DNA of 64,000 nt from Mycobacterium sp. AT1 (GTDB lineage Bacteria > Actinomycetota > Actinomycetes > Mycobacteriales > Mycobacteriaceae), in NCBI RefSeq assembly GCF_002043095.1, contig NZ_MVOC01000004.1, forward strand, positions 1 to 64,000. Reading direction: 5' to 3'. Below are positions 35,635 through 44,934 of this stretch, one piece after another; positions within the stretch are counted from its first letter, which is position 1, and the number at the start of each line of letters is the position of its first letter. The notes beneath the pieces were generated by a model. It saw only the letters and a program-made list of their open reading frames with translations, made no database searches and was not told the origin of the DNA. Both the position numbers and the translations under genes were made by a program.

Positions 35635-36516
35635 ATGGCCGAATTCAGGTACGAGACGAGCATCGTCCGTTAACTTCTACGGGACCAGCACCCGGACCTC
35701 GCAGACCTCGAACTCCGCGACGTCGACGGGGGCTGGGACAACCAGATGTGGCGCCTCGGCGATGATTTGGCCGTGCGCAAGCCCCGCACCGGACGCGCGC
35801 CGACTTTGTTGCGCAAGGAGTACACGTGGTTGCCGGCGTTGGCCAGCCGTCTGCCGCTCCCGACGCCCATTCCGGTCCGCATCGGGCTGCCGTCGAGCCT
35901 CTTCGAGCACACCTGGACGATCGCACGCTGGATTGAGGGCACGCCCGCTGATCGTGTTCCGATCACCCGCGTCGACGCAGCCGACGTACTGGCCGGGTTC
36001 CTTCGCGCACTCCACGGCCCGGCGCCCGCCGACGCACCCACCAACCCCGACCGCGGGATTCCGTTGGCCGAGTTCACCGGGGAGTCCGACGAATGGTTCG
36101 ACGTCATCGCCGACCATCCCGGAGTCTCCCAAGCGCGAGAAGTCTGGGACTTGGCGCTGGCCGCACCGGCCTGGCAAGGCCCGCCGCTATGGCTGCACGG
36201 CGACTTGCATCCCGCGAACGTCGCCGTCCACGACGGGACCCTCGTCGGCGTGTTCGACTTCGGCGAGATGTGCGCAGGCGATCCCGCGACCGATCTCTCC
36301 GCCGCGTGGGTGCTGCTGCCCGCGGGTGCTGCGAAGCGGTTCTTCGACGCGTACGGCAAGGCCGACGACGCGACCGTGGCCCGATCCCGCGGTTGGGCGA
36401 TCATGCGGGTCGTGGGCCTGATTGAAGTGGGCCGGAACGGAAGGCTGGGGCTACCCGGCGGAAAGCCAACGTGGGAACCGGCGGGCTACGCCACGCTGGA
36501 GCGTCTTCTGTCGTAG
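35635..36516 (+). pseudogene. Aminoglycoside-phosphotransferase-family gene with a nonsense codon
   Basis: From ATG 35635 the frame reads MAEFRYETSIVR, then TAA at 35671-35673, then LLRDQHPDLADLELRDVDGGWDN and the rest of a kinase of this family with no further stop to 36516. The APH/choline-kinase catalytic segment is present: WLHGDLHPANV and VFDFGEMCAGDPATDLS. Read-through would give about 293 residues. The first start after the stop is ATG 35746, which loses the first beta strands (GGWDNQMW). So either a one-base nonsense mutation (for example GAA to TAA) inactivated the gene, or a shortened 256-residue protein is made. Confidence 0.8.
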
Positions 36517-36545
36517 GCCAGTCACGCACCCGATCCCGATGCACC

Positions 36546-37115
36546 TCACGCCCGGAAGGCGTCGACGGCGAGTGTGGCGAAGCGCCGTGCCGCGCCTTCC
36601 CGTTGCGCAGCCGGGAGTGCCGCAACACCTCGACCGGCCAGTATGACCAGGACGAGGTCGTCGATGGTGAAGTCGCGGCGCAATCCGCCGGACGCCTTGG
36701 CCCGGCGGCTCAACCCGCTGAGCTGACGCAACACCGAAGCACGATGCGCGGCTATGGCTTCGGCTTCTGGGTGGGCCGACATGAACGCGTCTACGAAGCC
36801 CCTGCTGCGGCCGTTGAGCACGCTGACCCCTTCGACCACCGAGCAGAACCCACGCCACGGGTCCGGGTCCGCGCAACCCTCGTCGACGATCGCGCGACAC
36901 AACCTCACCTGGTCGGCGAAGGCGGCCTCGACCAGATCGGCCTTGGTGGGAAAGCGGCGGTACACCGTCGCCGGCCCTACCGCCGCGCGGCGGGCGACCT
37001 CGCGCATCGTGACGTCGAGACCGTGCTCGGAGAACAACTCTCGCGCCGCGGTCAGGATGCGGTCGCGATTCTCCTCCGCGTCGGAGCGCAGCATCTGAGG
37101 CAAATGTTCGGCCAT
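36546..37115 (-). CDS. TetR-family transcriptional repressor
   Basis: A 189-residue regulator with a standard TetR helix-turn-helix (RDRILTAARELFSEHGLDVTMREVARRAAVGPATVYRRFPTK split over about 17-58). Start ATG 37115 after GAAGTGAG; an ATG at 37172 is possible but reaches into the divergent gene's leader. Divergent from the quinone-oxidoreductase-like gene, which it probably represses. Ligand unknown. Confidence 0.88.
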   Translation of the reverse strand: MAEHLPQMLRSDAEENRDRILTAARELFSEHGLDVTMREVARRAAVGPATVYRRFPTKADLVEAAFADQVRLCRAIVDEGCADPDPWRGFCSVVEGVSVLNGRSRGFVDAFMSAHPEAEAIAAHRASVLRQLSGLSRRAKASGGLRRDFTIDDLVLVILAGRGVAALPAAQREGAARRFATLAVDAFRA

Positions 37116-37195
37116 GGTTCTCACTTCGCGCAAGTGGACGGGGGCGTCCGATAACTTCTCCACGGTACTCATCAAGCACGGAAGTGGAGGCAACA

Positions 37196-38170
37196 GTGCG
37201 GGCAGTGGCGATCCACCGCTTCGGCGACCCGAGCGGCATGGCGATGGTCGAGGTGCCCTCCCCCCTCCCCGCCGCGGGTCAGGTGCTCGTCGACGTCGAG
37301 GCGATCGGCGTGGGTGGCGTTGACGCGATGATTCGCCGCGGCACGCTGTCCGCGGCGTACGGATTTCCCGTCGGGATGATCCCCGGCAGCGAGGTCGCCG
37401 GGTCGGTCACCGCGGTGGGTGCAGGCGTCGACGAGTCTTGGATCGGCCGCCGGGTGTGGGCGTTCACGGGTGTCGGCGGCGGTTATGCAGAGCACGCCGT
37501 GGCGCGAGTCGACGATGTCGTCGCCCTCCCCGCCGCCTTGTCCTCGGTCGACGCGGTGACGCTCGGAAGTGCCGGGCCCGTGGCGCATTTCGCGTTGGAA
37601 CACGCACACTTCCGGGCCGGCGACTCGGTGTTGGTGCGTGGCGCGGCCGGCAGCATCGGCATCGCCGCCGTGGAGTTGGCAGCTGGGGCCGGCGCGCGCC
37701 TGGTGGCCGTCACCACGTCCTCACCCGAACGCGGTGAGCGGTTGCGCGAGCTGGGGGCCACTCACGTCCTGGACAGATCGGGACACGGCGACACCTCCAC
37801 CCCGGCGACCGTCGACGTCGTCGTCGACGTCATCGGTGGGCCCGAGGTGCCCGCGTTCGTCGACCGACTCGCGCCAAACGGCCGCATGGTCGTCGCCGGC
37901 ATGGTGGCCGGCCCGGTACCCGTCGACTTTGGCGAACGACTGCTGAACTCGTTCCAGATGTCGCGCTCGTTCGGCACCTTCAGCCTGGACACCGTCGCCG
38001 ACGACGCCAAGACCCGGGTCCGAACTGCGCAGTTCGAGGCCGCGACCCGCGGCGAACTTCACGCCGTCGTGCACGACGTGCTGCCGCTGGAGCAGGCCGC
38101 GGACGCGCACCGCCAGATGGACGACGGTCGCGTGTTCGGTCGGATCGTCCTGACGCCAGGCATGGACTGA
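37196..38170 (+). CDS. Zinc-independent MDR oxidoreductase (quinone oxidoreductase-like)
   Basis: A 324-residue NADPH:quinone-oxidoreductase-type MDR protein. No catalytic zinc ligands: GVGGVDAMIRRG replaces the GVC-HxD segment. The nucleotide-binding part reads VLVRGAAGSIGIAAVELA near 142-160. Start GTG 37196 five bases after GGAGG; the frame opens at 37184. Divergent from a TetR gene, a common oxidative or electrophile-stress pairing. Its stop is six bases from the convergent hydrolase stop, with CTGACG-AC-CGTCAG across the junction (38167-38180). Confidence 0.87.
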   Translation: MRAVAIHRFGDPSGMAMVEVPSPLPAAGQVLVDVEAIGVGGVDAMIRRGTLSAAYGFPVGMIPGSEVAGSVTAVGAGVDESWIGRRVWAFTGVGGGYAEHAVARVDDVVALPAALSSVDAVTLGSAGPVAHFALEHAHFRAGDSVLVRGAAGSIGIAAVELAAGAGARLVAVTTSSPERGERLRELGATHVLDRSGHGDTSTPATVDVVVDVIGGPEVPAFVDRLAPNGRMVVAGMVAGPVPVDFGERLLNSFQMSRSFGTFSLDTVADDAKTRVRTAQFEAATRGELHAVVHDVLPLEQAADAHRQMDDGRVFGRIVLTPGMD

Positions 38171-38176
38171 CGACCG

Positions 38177-39508
38177 TCAGCCGGTCAACTGTGCAGCCGA
38201 GGCGACGATCCACGCCAGCTCCGGGTGGAAGATGTCGCTGTGCGCGCCGGACGGCGGGGGTCCCGTCTTGACCACGGCGGAGGAGTCGACGTTGAGGATC
38301 GCACCCCTAGCGAAGGGATAGCTCGTACCGACTTGATCGACGAACAGCGTCGGAGCGTCGTACGCACCAAGGGAACCGATTGCGCGCCAACGGAACAGCG
38401 GGTCTGAGGCGCCCGCACTGTCGTCACCCGAGGCGAGTGACGCCAGCGGATAGCTGACGCTCAACGCCGTGTCGTGACTGGAGAAGCACACCGTCACCGG
38501 CCCGTCGACCCGCGCGAGCTTGCCCGCCAACGCGCCGGACGTGCTGGTGGAGTCGAACGGGAGGACGTCGGCGAACGCGAACCTGGAGAAGGCACCTTCG
38601 AGCAAGGTCACCGATTTGACCGGGGACGGGTCACCCGGCGGCAGACCTGCCAACGCGAACGATACGACGCGAGCGCCAAAGCTGTGCCCTACCAGATGGA
38701 TTCGCGGCGTCGGGAAGTCGACGTTCGCGGCAATGCGCCCGATCAGCGGTCCGAGCCCGTTGGCACCGACCACTCCTGCCCGGTTCTTCATTTGCCAGTA
38801 GGACAGGCCTCGCAACGCTTCCTTGGCGCCCTTCCAGAGCTTGCCGAGTTGGTCGCCCACGCCCGCTCCGCCGCCTCCCCCGCCCGTCACGTCGACGCCC
38901 GACACGACGAGCGCGTCGGCGTAGGCGCCGAACACCTCGGTGGCGGTCTTGCCGCTATCGAGCATGCCCGGCCGCCTCGACTCCGGTGCCTCGCCGTCGG
39001 TGGACTCGACGGTCACCGCGTCGTTGAATCGCCGCATGGCGTCCAGCATCTCGTCGGCGCGGGCCTGGCTTGGCTCGGCGGCGAGGAGGTCGGCGATCTC
39101 GTCGAGTTCGGCGTCGCCACCGGGGAACAGGGTCTTGAGGTCGTTTAGTTGTTGCGCAGTGAGGGCCGGCCCGTCGGCGGCGGCGGTGACCGTCTCGTCG
39201 AGCCCGGCCGCTCCGGTGGCGGTACCGCGCGGGGTCGGGTCGAAGTCGGGGATGGGCACGTCGCGCCAGAGCTGCGACGGCCACCGGATACCGACGAAGC
39301 CGACCTCGTGTCCCGCTCCCACGTGGGCGCTCAGCAGGTCCGACCACCGTTCGTACAGCGACGCGGCCGCGGCTTCGTCGTTGTTCCACCCGTGGGAGAA
39401 CATCACCACGTCGGTGACGGCGTGCTCGCGCAGCTGCGCGACGAGCTGGTCCTCTTCGGCCTGGTCGACGTCTCCCTGGGCGTCGAACGAGATTCTCCAG
39501 TTGATCAT
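38177..39508 (-). CDS. Alpha/beta-hydrolase-fold protein paired with subtilisin-like protease
   Basis: A 443-residue protein. VVMFSHGWNND near residues 33-43 and the nucleophile elbow HLVGHSFGAR (Ser 276) mark a serine hydrolase; the C-terminal histidine may be in GAHSDIFHPE. A Gly-rich linker (GGGGGGAG) lies near 210. No signal peptide or membrane segment, so it acts in the cytoplasm. Start ATG 39508 after GAGGAGAAG, 14 bases after the S8 protease stop, so the two form an operon. Function unknown; lipase, peptidase or effector are all possible. Confidence 0.8.
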   Translation of the reverse strand: MINWRISFDAQGDVDQAEEDQLVAQLREHAVTDVVMFSHGWNNDEAAAASLYERWSDLLSAHVGAGHEVGFVGIRWPSQLWRDVPIPDFDPTPRGTATGAAGLDETVTAAADGPALTAQQLNDLKTLFPGGDAELDEIADLLAAEPSQARADEMLDAMRRFNDAVTVESTDGEAPESRRPGMLDSGKTATEVFGAYADALVVSGVDVTGGGGGGAGVGDQLGKLWKGAKEALRGLSYWQMKNRAGVVGANGLGPLIGRIAANVDFPTPRIHLVGHSFGARVVSFALAGLPPGDPSPVKSVTLLEGAFSRFAFADVLPFDSTSTSGALAGKLARVDGPVTVCFSSHDTALSVSYPLASLASGDDSAGASDPLFRWRAIGSLGAYDAPTLFVDQVGTSYPFARGAILNVDSSAVVKTGPPPSGAHSDIFHPELAWIVASAAQLTG

Positions 39509-39522
39509 GGTCTTCTCCTCGG

Positions 39523-41415
39523 TTACGGCGTCTGCAATGCGCGCATCAGGTCGACCAACCCGGCGCCTTGGAAGTCCCTGGTGCGGTTCAACGACGTCGC
39601 CGACGACATGAAGATCCGCTTGACCTCGTCGGGCTTGCCGACGTATTCGCGCTGCACTGACAGGAACGCGGCGATGGCGCCCGACACGTGCGGCGCTGCC
39701 ATGCTGGTGCCGCTGTCCTCGATGTAGGCAGCGGCGCTGTAGTCCGGGAACTGCGCTCGCTGAATGTCTTTCAGGTGCTGGCCGCCCGCCGCTGACATGA
39801 TGCGTTCCCCCGGTGCCACCAAGTCCGGCTTGGGACGGCCGTCCCCGGTGGGTCCACGTGACGAGAAGAACGAGACGCCGTTGGTGTGCGGGGCGTCGCG
39901 GTGGGTGGAGCCGACGGTGATGGCCCTCTCCGCGTTGCCGGGATCGTTGATCGTGATGGCGGCGCTGAACCGCGTCACGTCGGACTTGCTCGCGTTGAGC
40001 GTGACGTATCCGGAGTTGCCTGCCGCCACCACCACGACTACCCCGGAGAGCACCAGTCGGTTCACTTCCAGGCACAACGGGCTTTGCCCGCAGCCGAACC
40101 AGTCGGCGAGGAAGTCGTAACCCAGACTGATGTTGACGCCGTGGATTCGGGGCAGCTTCCCGGCGGCGGCGTTGACTTGGCGGACGTACGCCAGTGCAGC
40201 CATCACGCGGGCCGTCCGTGCGGTGAGGTCGCCGAACTCGCTGAGCACCTTCAGGCTGACCAGCTTGGCAAGAGGTGCAATGCCGTTCAGCAGTTCGACG
40301 TCGACACTGCGCGGTACCAGAATGGGGTCGTTGCCACCGACGGCCCCATTGTTCTTGCGCTTCTCCACTGCCAGCGCCCGACGTTCGGGGTCGTCCTTCT
40401 TCTCCTTCTTCCACCGCTGCAGACCACCGGCGACGATTCCGGCGACGTGTGTTCCGTGCCCGTCGTCGTCGATGAGCGCTTGGGCCGGATCCTCACTGCC
40501 GGAGACGAAGTCGTGGTGCAGATCGGCGACCGAGGGGTCGTCGAGCGTGTGGTCGGCCAGGAAGTGCGGATGACTCCCGTCGATGCCGGAGTCCACCACG
40601 GCCCACACGATGCCCGCCCCGTAGGCGGCGAACGACCTCTGCGCAGGAAGCGCCTTGACGGTGGCGCCCGAGGCGTCGATCTGGCGGTGCACTTGGAAGT
40701 CCGGCCAGATCCGGAAGATGGCCCGCTGAGGCCAGTCACCGCCGGCCGAGTCCGCCGTGGTGATGTTCTGGATCTGCTGGTGGGTCAGCTCGCCCGCCAT
40801 GTACTGCTCGGCGACCACGACGGGATGCCCTGTGGCGCCGACCAATTGCCACAGCTCCTCTACGCGGGCCACCGCACCACCCAGTCGACCGCCGCGGTAT
40901 TGCAGGTTCAGCTCGATCATCACCGGTTTGGGTTCGTCGACGGTCGACTCCCCCGGAGGCGGGGCGGGGACGCGGGTGGGCGGCAGTTTGTCTTGGAGCG
41001 GCACCACGACGACGCTGGCCATCACGGGGCCGGCGGAGGCGACGTGCTCGGCGGATGGCGTCGTGTCCTCGGCAACCATGGCGCCGATGCGACAGGCCTC
41101 GTCGGCCTGCCTGCCACCGGTGGCCGTGGTCTGCACCACCTCGTCACCCTTGCGTCGTCGGAGCAGCTTTCCGCTGACGAGAGCGTCGACGGCCTCGGCC
41201 ACGCGTTTCTCCCACGACGGCCGCGCGCCCTCGTACAACCGATCTCCCGGCAGGAACACCGAGGCGAACTTCGCGCCGACCATCTCGTTGAGGCGCGTCG
41301 GCGTCGCGGGCTGGTCGACGGCCTCAAGGGCCTGAACCGCGCATAGGACCCTGGCCTGCCAGGCGCTCTCTGGTGGCGGCGGCGTGACGTCGTCGACGGC
41401 TGGGTCGCCGGTCAT
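39523..41415 (-). CDS. Subtilisin-like (S8) serine protease with winged-helix-like N-terminus
   Basis: A 630-residue S8 peptidase. The triad is complete: Asp 274 (VVDSGIDGSHP), His 320 (DDDGHGTHVAGI) and Ser 571 (GTSMAAPHVSGA), with oxyanion Asn in VAAGNSGY. There is no signal peptide, so it should be cytoplasmic, unlike most secreted subtilases. Residues 15-100 (PTRLNEMVGAKF...LPGDRLYEGARPSWEKRVAEAVDAL...GKLLRR) resemble the winged helix at the N-terminus of Mrr-type proteins. Operonic with the alpha/beta hydrolase. Possible regulated effector; role unproven. Confidence 0.85.
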   Translation of the reverse strand: MTGDPAVDDVTPPPPESAWQARVLCAVQALEAVDQPATPTRLNEMVGAKFASVFLPGDRLYEGARPSWEKRVAEAVDALVSGKLLRRRKGDEVVQTTATGGRQADEACRIGAMVAEDTTPSAEHVASAGPVMASVVVVPLQDKLPPTRVPAPPPGESTVDEPKPVMIELNLQYRGGRLGGAVARVEELWQLVGATGHPVVVAEQYMAGELTHQQIQNITTADSAGGDWPQRAIFRIWPDFQVHRQIDASGATVKALPAQRSFAAYGAGIVWAVVDSGIDGSHPHFLADHTLDDPSVADLHHDFVSGSEDPAQALIDDDGHGTHVAGIVAGGLQRWKKEKKDDPERRALAVEKRKNNGAVGGNDPILVPRSVDVELLNGIAPLAKLVSLKVLSEFGDLTARTARVMAALAYVRQVNAAAGKLPRIHGVNISLGYDFLADWFGCGQSPLCLEVNRLVLSGVVVVVAAGNSGYVTLNASKSDVTRFSAAITINDPGNAERAITVGSTHRDAPHTNGVSFFSSRGPTGDGRPKPDLVAPGERIMSAAGGQHLKDIQRAQFPDYSAAAYIEDSGTSMAAPHVSGAIAAFLSVQREYVGKPDEVKRIFMSSATSLNRTRDFQGAGLVDLMRALQTP

Positions 41416-41787
41416 GACGGCCCGGTCTGGACGGTCCGCGTGTGGTGACGGATTGTCATGGTGTCATCCCCCAAACGATGCGCACTGCCGTCTAGAAGCA
41501 GCTACGACCATCCTGTGCAAGCTACCGCGCATCGGCTGGCCCGCGCGGCGGTTTGAGCATCAGGACGGTGATGCTTGGGGTCGGAGGCCCACAATGGTTG
41601 GATGGCAATGACTTTCACCGCACTCATCAGCCGCGCCGCCGGGCCAGCCACACGGTTCGCGATCCGCGTGCGCCGGTCGGTTGAATTCTCCTCGGCTCGA
41701 CTCTGCGTTCCCTGTGGCGTCCTCTCGTACTTCTGCGCAGTAGACGCAGAGTCGGCGATCACGGAGCCCTCGACGCCGGTCATGCTC
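41416..41787. other. Intergenic stretch without a confident gene
   Basis: Between the protease start and the dehalogenase-like stop. A 93-codon minus-strand frame (41502-41783, MTGVEGSVIADSAS...) follows the dehalogenase stop closely, but its ribosome site is only one base from the ATG and codon choice drifts towards AT in the second half. Nothing else is recognised. Confidence 0.4.
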
Positions 41788-42678
41788 CTAGTCTCGGGCC
41801 TGCGCCGTCCAGTTGCGGATCGCGGCGACGAATTCCTCGGGTGCGTCGGACTCCACGTAGGTCCCGGCCCCTTCGACGATGACGGTCTGGTGCTTGGGGA
41901 AGACCTCTTCCAGCCGCTCTCGTTCCTGGGCGCGGAAGGCGATGTCGGCGTCACCCCACACGATCAGGGTGGGCAGGTCGGCGAGGCCCGCCAGGCCGTC
42001 CTCGACGTCGGCGAAGAAGGCGCGGCTGGCCAGGATCCGGCCGGGCAGCACGGAGCAGGCGTGCCGTCGTTCGGAGGTGTCGAGGGCCCGGCGGTAGTGG
42101 GTCATCTCGGCGGTGCTCGGCGTCCGTCTCCGATGGCCGGTGGGGATGAAGGCGTTGACGAGCACGTTGAACTGCCGCACCAGGAACCGCATCGGCAGTC
42201 CGCCGGCGATGCGGGAGAACGCTTCGAAGTGGAGGATTCCGTTGACCGGCCACGCCCAGGTGTTGACGAGGACCAACCGGTCGAAGACGCCGGGGCGGCG
42301 TTGCGCCGCCGCCAGACCGATTGGGCCGCCCCAGTCCTGGCCGACCAGGGTGACGGCGCTGAGACCGAGGGCGTCGACGAAGCCCGTGACCACGTCGGCG
42401 TGCTCTTCTGGCAGGTAGCGGTATCCGGCCTTGGCGGTGGAGAGCCCGAAGCCCGGGTAGTCCAGCGCGATGCACCGGAAGTCGTCGCGAAGCGCGGAGA
42501 TCACCTCGCGCCACAGGAACGACCACGTCGGATTGCCATGCAGCAGAAGCAGTGTGGGACCGCTTCCCTCGTCGACGTAGTGCACGGTGTGCCCGTCGAC
42601 GTCGACGAAGCGGCTCTCGAACGGGAACAGGTCGTCGTCGACCCAGGCGGGGCGGATGCTCTTGGTGGTGTCGGGCAT
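41788..42678 (-). CDS. Haloalkane-dehalogenase-family alpha/beta hydrolase lacking the expected catalytic histidine
   Basis: A 296-residue protein of the dehalogenase group: HGNPTWSFLWR near 47-57 (oxyanion), nucleophile Asp 115 in LVGQDWGGPIGL, and the helical cap. The family normally ends with a G-H-x(2)-E/Q-x-D-x-P histidine motif; here it reads GAGTYVESDAPEEF, with Thr (ACC) where His is expected. Without it the ester intermediate could not be hydrolysed in the usual way. Start ATG 42678 after AGGAGG. Divergent from an HxlR regulator. Confidence 0.83.
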   Translation of the reverse strand: MPDTTKSIRPAWVDDDLFPFESRFVDVDGHTVHYVDEGSGPTLLLLHGNPTWSFLWREVISALRDDFRCIALDYPGFGLSTAKAGYRYLPEEHADVVTGFVDALGLSAVTLVGQDWGGPIGLAAAQRRPGVFDRLVLVNTWAWPVNGILHFEAFSRIAGGLPMRFLVRQFNVLVNAFIPTGHRRRTPSTAEMTHYRRALDTSERRHACSVLPGRILASRAFFADVEDGLAGLADLPTLIVWGDADIAFRAQERERLEEVFPKHQTVIVEGAGTYVESDAPEEFVAAIRNWTAQARD

Positions 42679-42756
42679 GTGCCGCGCCTCCTGGCTCGGG
42701 TCGGTGTGGTTGAATATTTCACGAGCACTTGAGAAAGTAAAGTACACGGAGGCGCG
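42679..42756. promoter_or_regulatory. Short divergent promoter region, dehalogenase-like/HxlR
   Basis: A 78-base intergenic region with an AT-rich centre. ACTT-GAGA-AAGT at 42727-42738 is a small inverted repeat suitable in position for an HxlR operator. Weak evidence. Confidence 0.3.
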
Positions 42757-43386
42757 ATGCGGAGTTACGGTCAGTACTGCGGCCTTGCCCGCTCCCTCGA
42801 GGTGGTCGGCGACCGGTGGAACCTGCTCATCGTGCGACAGCTCCTCGTCGGCTCCGCCCGCTACCGCGATCTGTTCGAAGGCCTGCCCGGCATCGCGACA
42901 AACCTGCTGGCCGACCGCCTCCGCGACCTGGAGACCTCGGGCGTGATCGAGCGGCGGCTGGCCGACACGGGCAGCGTGGTCGAGTACGCGCTGACGCCCT
43001 GGGGTGCGGAGTTACGCCAGCCCATCGAGAGCCTGATCCGGTGGTCGACCCCCCTGATGGTTCGCGGCCCCGAGGGCGACGCGTTTCGCCTGGAGTGGTT
43101 CGCCCTCGCCGTACCGGCCCTGCTCGAAACCCGGCTCAAGACAAGGACTTCTACGACGATTGGCCTCGCCGTCGGCGGTGACGCTCTCCTTCAGCTCCGA
43201 GCCACGCGCTCCGGGATCGACGTCGGCCAACACGACGGTCGAGAACTCGACGCCACCGTCCGAGCCGAGCCCATGTGCGTCCTCGGATTGGCTGCCGGTG
43301 CGCTGTCACTCGACGACGCCCGCGCGCTCGGGATGATCGAGATCGACGGCGACGAGTCCGTCGTCCGCACCGTCTTCGCCGCCTGA
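42757..43386 (+). CDS. HxlR-type winged-helix regulator with SCP2-like C-terminal domain
   Basis: A 209-residue protein. Residues 1-100 are an HxlR winged helix (YCGLARSLEVVGDRWNLLIVRQLL; YRDLFEGLPGIATNLLADRLRDLE). The rest (GGDALLQLRATRSGIDV...ATVRAEP...GALSLDDARALGMIEIDGD) resembles the sterol-carrier/SCP2-like sensor domain found in many mycobacterial HxlR proteins. Divergent from the dehalogenase-like gene and likely its regulator. Confidence 0.88.
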   Translation: MRSYGQYCGLARSLEVVGDRWNLLIVRQLLVGSARYRDLFEGLPGIATNLLADRLRDLETSGVIERRLADTGSVVEYALTPWGAELRQPIESLIRWSTPLMVRGPEGDAFRLEWFALAVPALLETRLKTRTSTTIGLAVGGDALLQLRATRSGIDVGQHDGRELDATVRAEPMCVLGLAAGALSLDDARALGMIEIDGDESVVRTVFAA

Positions 43387-43393
43387 GCGACTC

Positions 43394-44824
43394 TCAGAGC
43401 CCGATCATCGTCTCGAGCCAGCCGCGGGCGAAGTAGACGACGAACCCCGCCGTCACGACCCACAGCAGCGGGCTGATCTCGCGGACCTTGCCGGTCGCCG
43501 ACCGTGTCACCACCCACGCGATGAAGCCGATCCCGATGCCGTTGGCGATCGAATAGGTGAACGGCATGGCGGCAACGGTGAGCACCACCGGCATGGCGAC
43601 CGAGAACTCGGAGACGTCGATGTGACGCAGCTGCGACACCATCATGACGCCGACGACGACCAGCGCGGCCGCGGCCACTTCGGTCGGAACGATCGACGCG
43701 AGCGGCGAGATGAACATCGCGGCCAGGAACAGCACGCCGGTGACCACGTTCGCCAGGCCGGTGCGAGCGCCTTCCTCGACACCGGCGCCGGACTCGATGA
43801 AGACAGTGTTCGACGACGCCGAGGTCGCGCCGCCGACGACCGCACCGGCGCCCTCCACGATCAGCGACGCCTTCAGCCTCGGAAAGTTGCCCTTCTCGTC
43901 GGACAGCCCGGCCTCGCGGGACAGCCCGGTGAGAGTGCCCATGGCGTCGAAGAAGTTCGCGAACACCAGGGTGAACACCAGCATCACGGCGGCCAGGACG
44001 CCGATGCGGCCGAAGCTGTCCAGGGTGAACGCGCCAACCAGTGAGAGGTCCGGCAGCGCGAACGGTGACCCCGACAGCGTGGGCACCGACAGGCTCCAGC
44101 CGCCGGGCTTGTCGACCGCCGAGCCCAGGTGCCAGATGGCCTCGATGACGACGGCGACCACCGTGCCCGTGACGAGGCCGATCAAGATGCCGCCGCGCAC
44201 GCGCCGGACGACCAGCACGCCGGTCAGCAGCAGCGTGAACACGAACACCAGGACGGGCACGGTGCTGATCGATCCGGCCCCACCGCTGCCCAACCCGACG
44301 GGTGGGGACGGCACGCCGGTGGCTCCGACGAAGCCCGCATCGACCAGCCCGATGAACAGGATGAACAAACCGATGCCCGCGGTGATCGCGAGCTTGAGTT
44401 CCATTGGGACGGCGTCGAACACCAACCTGCGCAGTCCGGTCGCCGCCAGGATCACGATGATGACGCCGTTGATCACGACCAGGCCCATCGCCTCGGGCCA
44501 GGTGACCGAGCCGACCACCGTGGTCGCGAGGAACGAGTTGATGCCGAGGCCGGCCGCGAAGGCGAAGGGCAGCCGCGCGATGACGCCGAACAGGATCGTC
44601 ATCACGCCGGCCGCGAGCGACGTGGTTGCCGACACCTGCGCGAAGTCGAGGCTGTTGCCTGCCACGTCCGGCGCGCTGGACAGGATGATCGGATTCAACA
44701 CGATGATGTAGGCCATCGCGATGAACGTGACCAGTCCACCGCGGAGCTCGGTGCCGATCGTCGACTGCCGCGCAGTGATCTCGAAGAACCGGTCGAGACG
44801 GCTCACGGGTGCGTTCTGTTCCAC
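43394..44824 (-). CDS. NCS2-family purine (guanine/hypoxanthine/adenine-type) permease
   Basis: A 476-residue transporter of the AzgA-like NCS2 group, with about 12-14 hydrophobic segments. Landmarks: EITARQSTIGTELRGGLVTFIAMAYI, FAAGLGINSFLA and GATSASSNTVFIESGAGVEEGARTGLA. It imports purine bases with protons. Single gene; the stop is eight bases from the convergent HxlR stop. Confidence 0.88.
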   Translation of the reverse strand: MEQNAPVSRLDRFFEITARQSTIGTELRGGLVTFIAMAYIIVLNPIILSSAPDVAGNSLDFAQVSATTSLAAGVMTILFGVIARLPFAFAAGLGINSFLATTVVGSVTWPEAMGLVVINGVIIVILAATGLRRLVFDAVPMELKLAITAGIGLFILFIGLVDAGFVGATGVPSPPVGLGSGGAGSISTVPVLVFVFTLLLTGVLVVRRVRGGILIGLVTGTVVAVVIEAIWHLGSAVDKPGGWSLSVPTLSGSPFALPDLSLVGAFTLDSFGRIGVLAAVMLVFTLVFANFFDAMGTLTGLSREAGLSDEKGNFPRLKASLIVEGAGAVVGGATSASSNTVFIESGAGVEEGARTGLANVVTGVLFLAAMFISPLASIVPTEVAAAALVVVGVMMVSQLRHIDVSEFSVAMPVVLTVAAMPFTYSIANGIGIGFIAWVVTRSATGKVREISPLLWVVTAGFVVYFARGWLETMIGL

Positions 44825-44934
44825 GCGACGACCTTAGAGTCGCGCGCCGATTTCTTCTCCTCTTTGCGGGGCCGGGTCTTCGCGCGGCCTCGGCAGGAGC
44901 CGATGTCTACCCGGATTCGGATCGTGTCGGGCCC

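Noticed and set aside
39886..41346. Plus-strand frame of 486 codons across the protease gene
   Set aside because: The minus-strand S8 protease has a full catalytic triad; the opposite frame has no family pattern.
41502..41783. 93-codon minus-strand frame after the dehalogenase-like gene
   Set aside because: The ribosome site is too close to the ATG and codon bias fades; kept only as a note in the intergenic entry.
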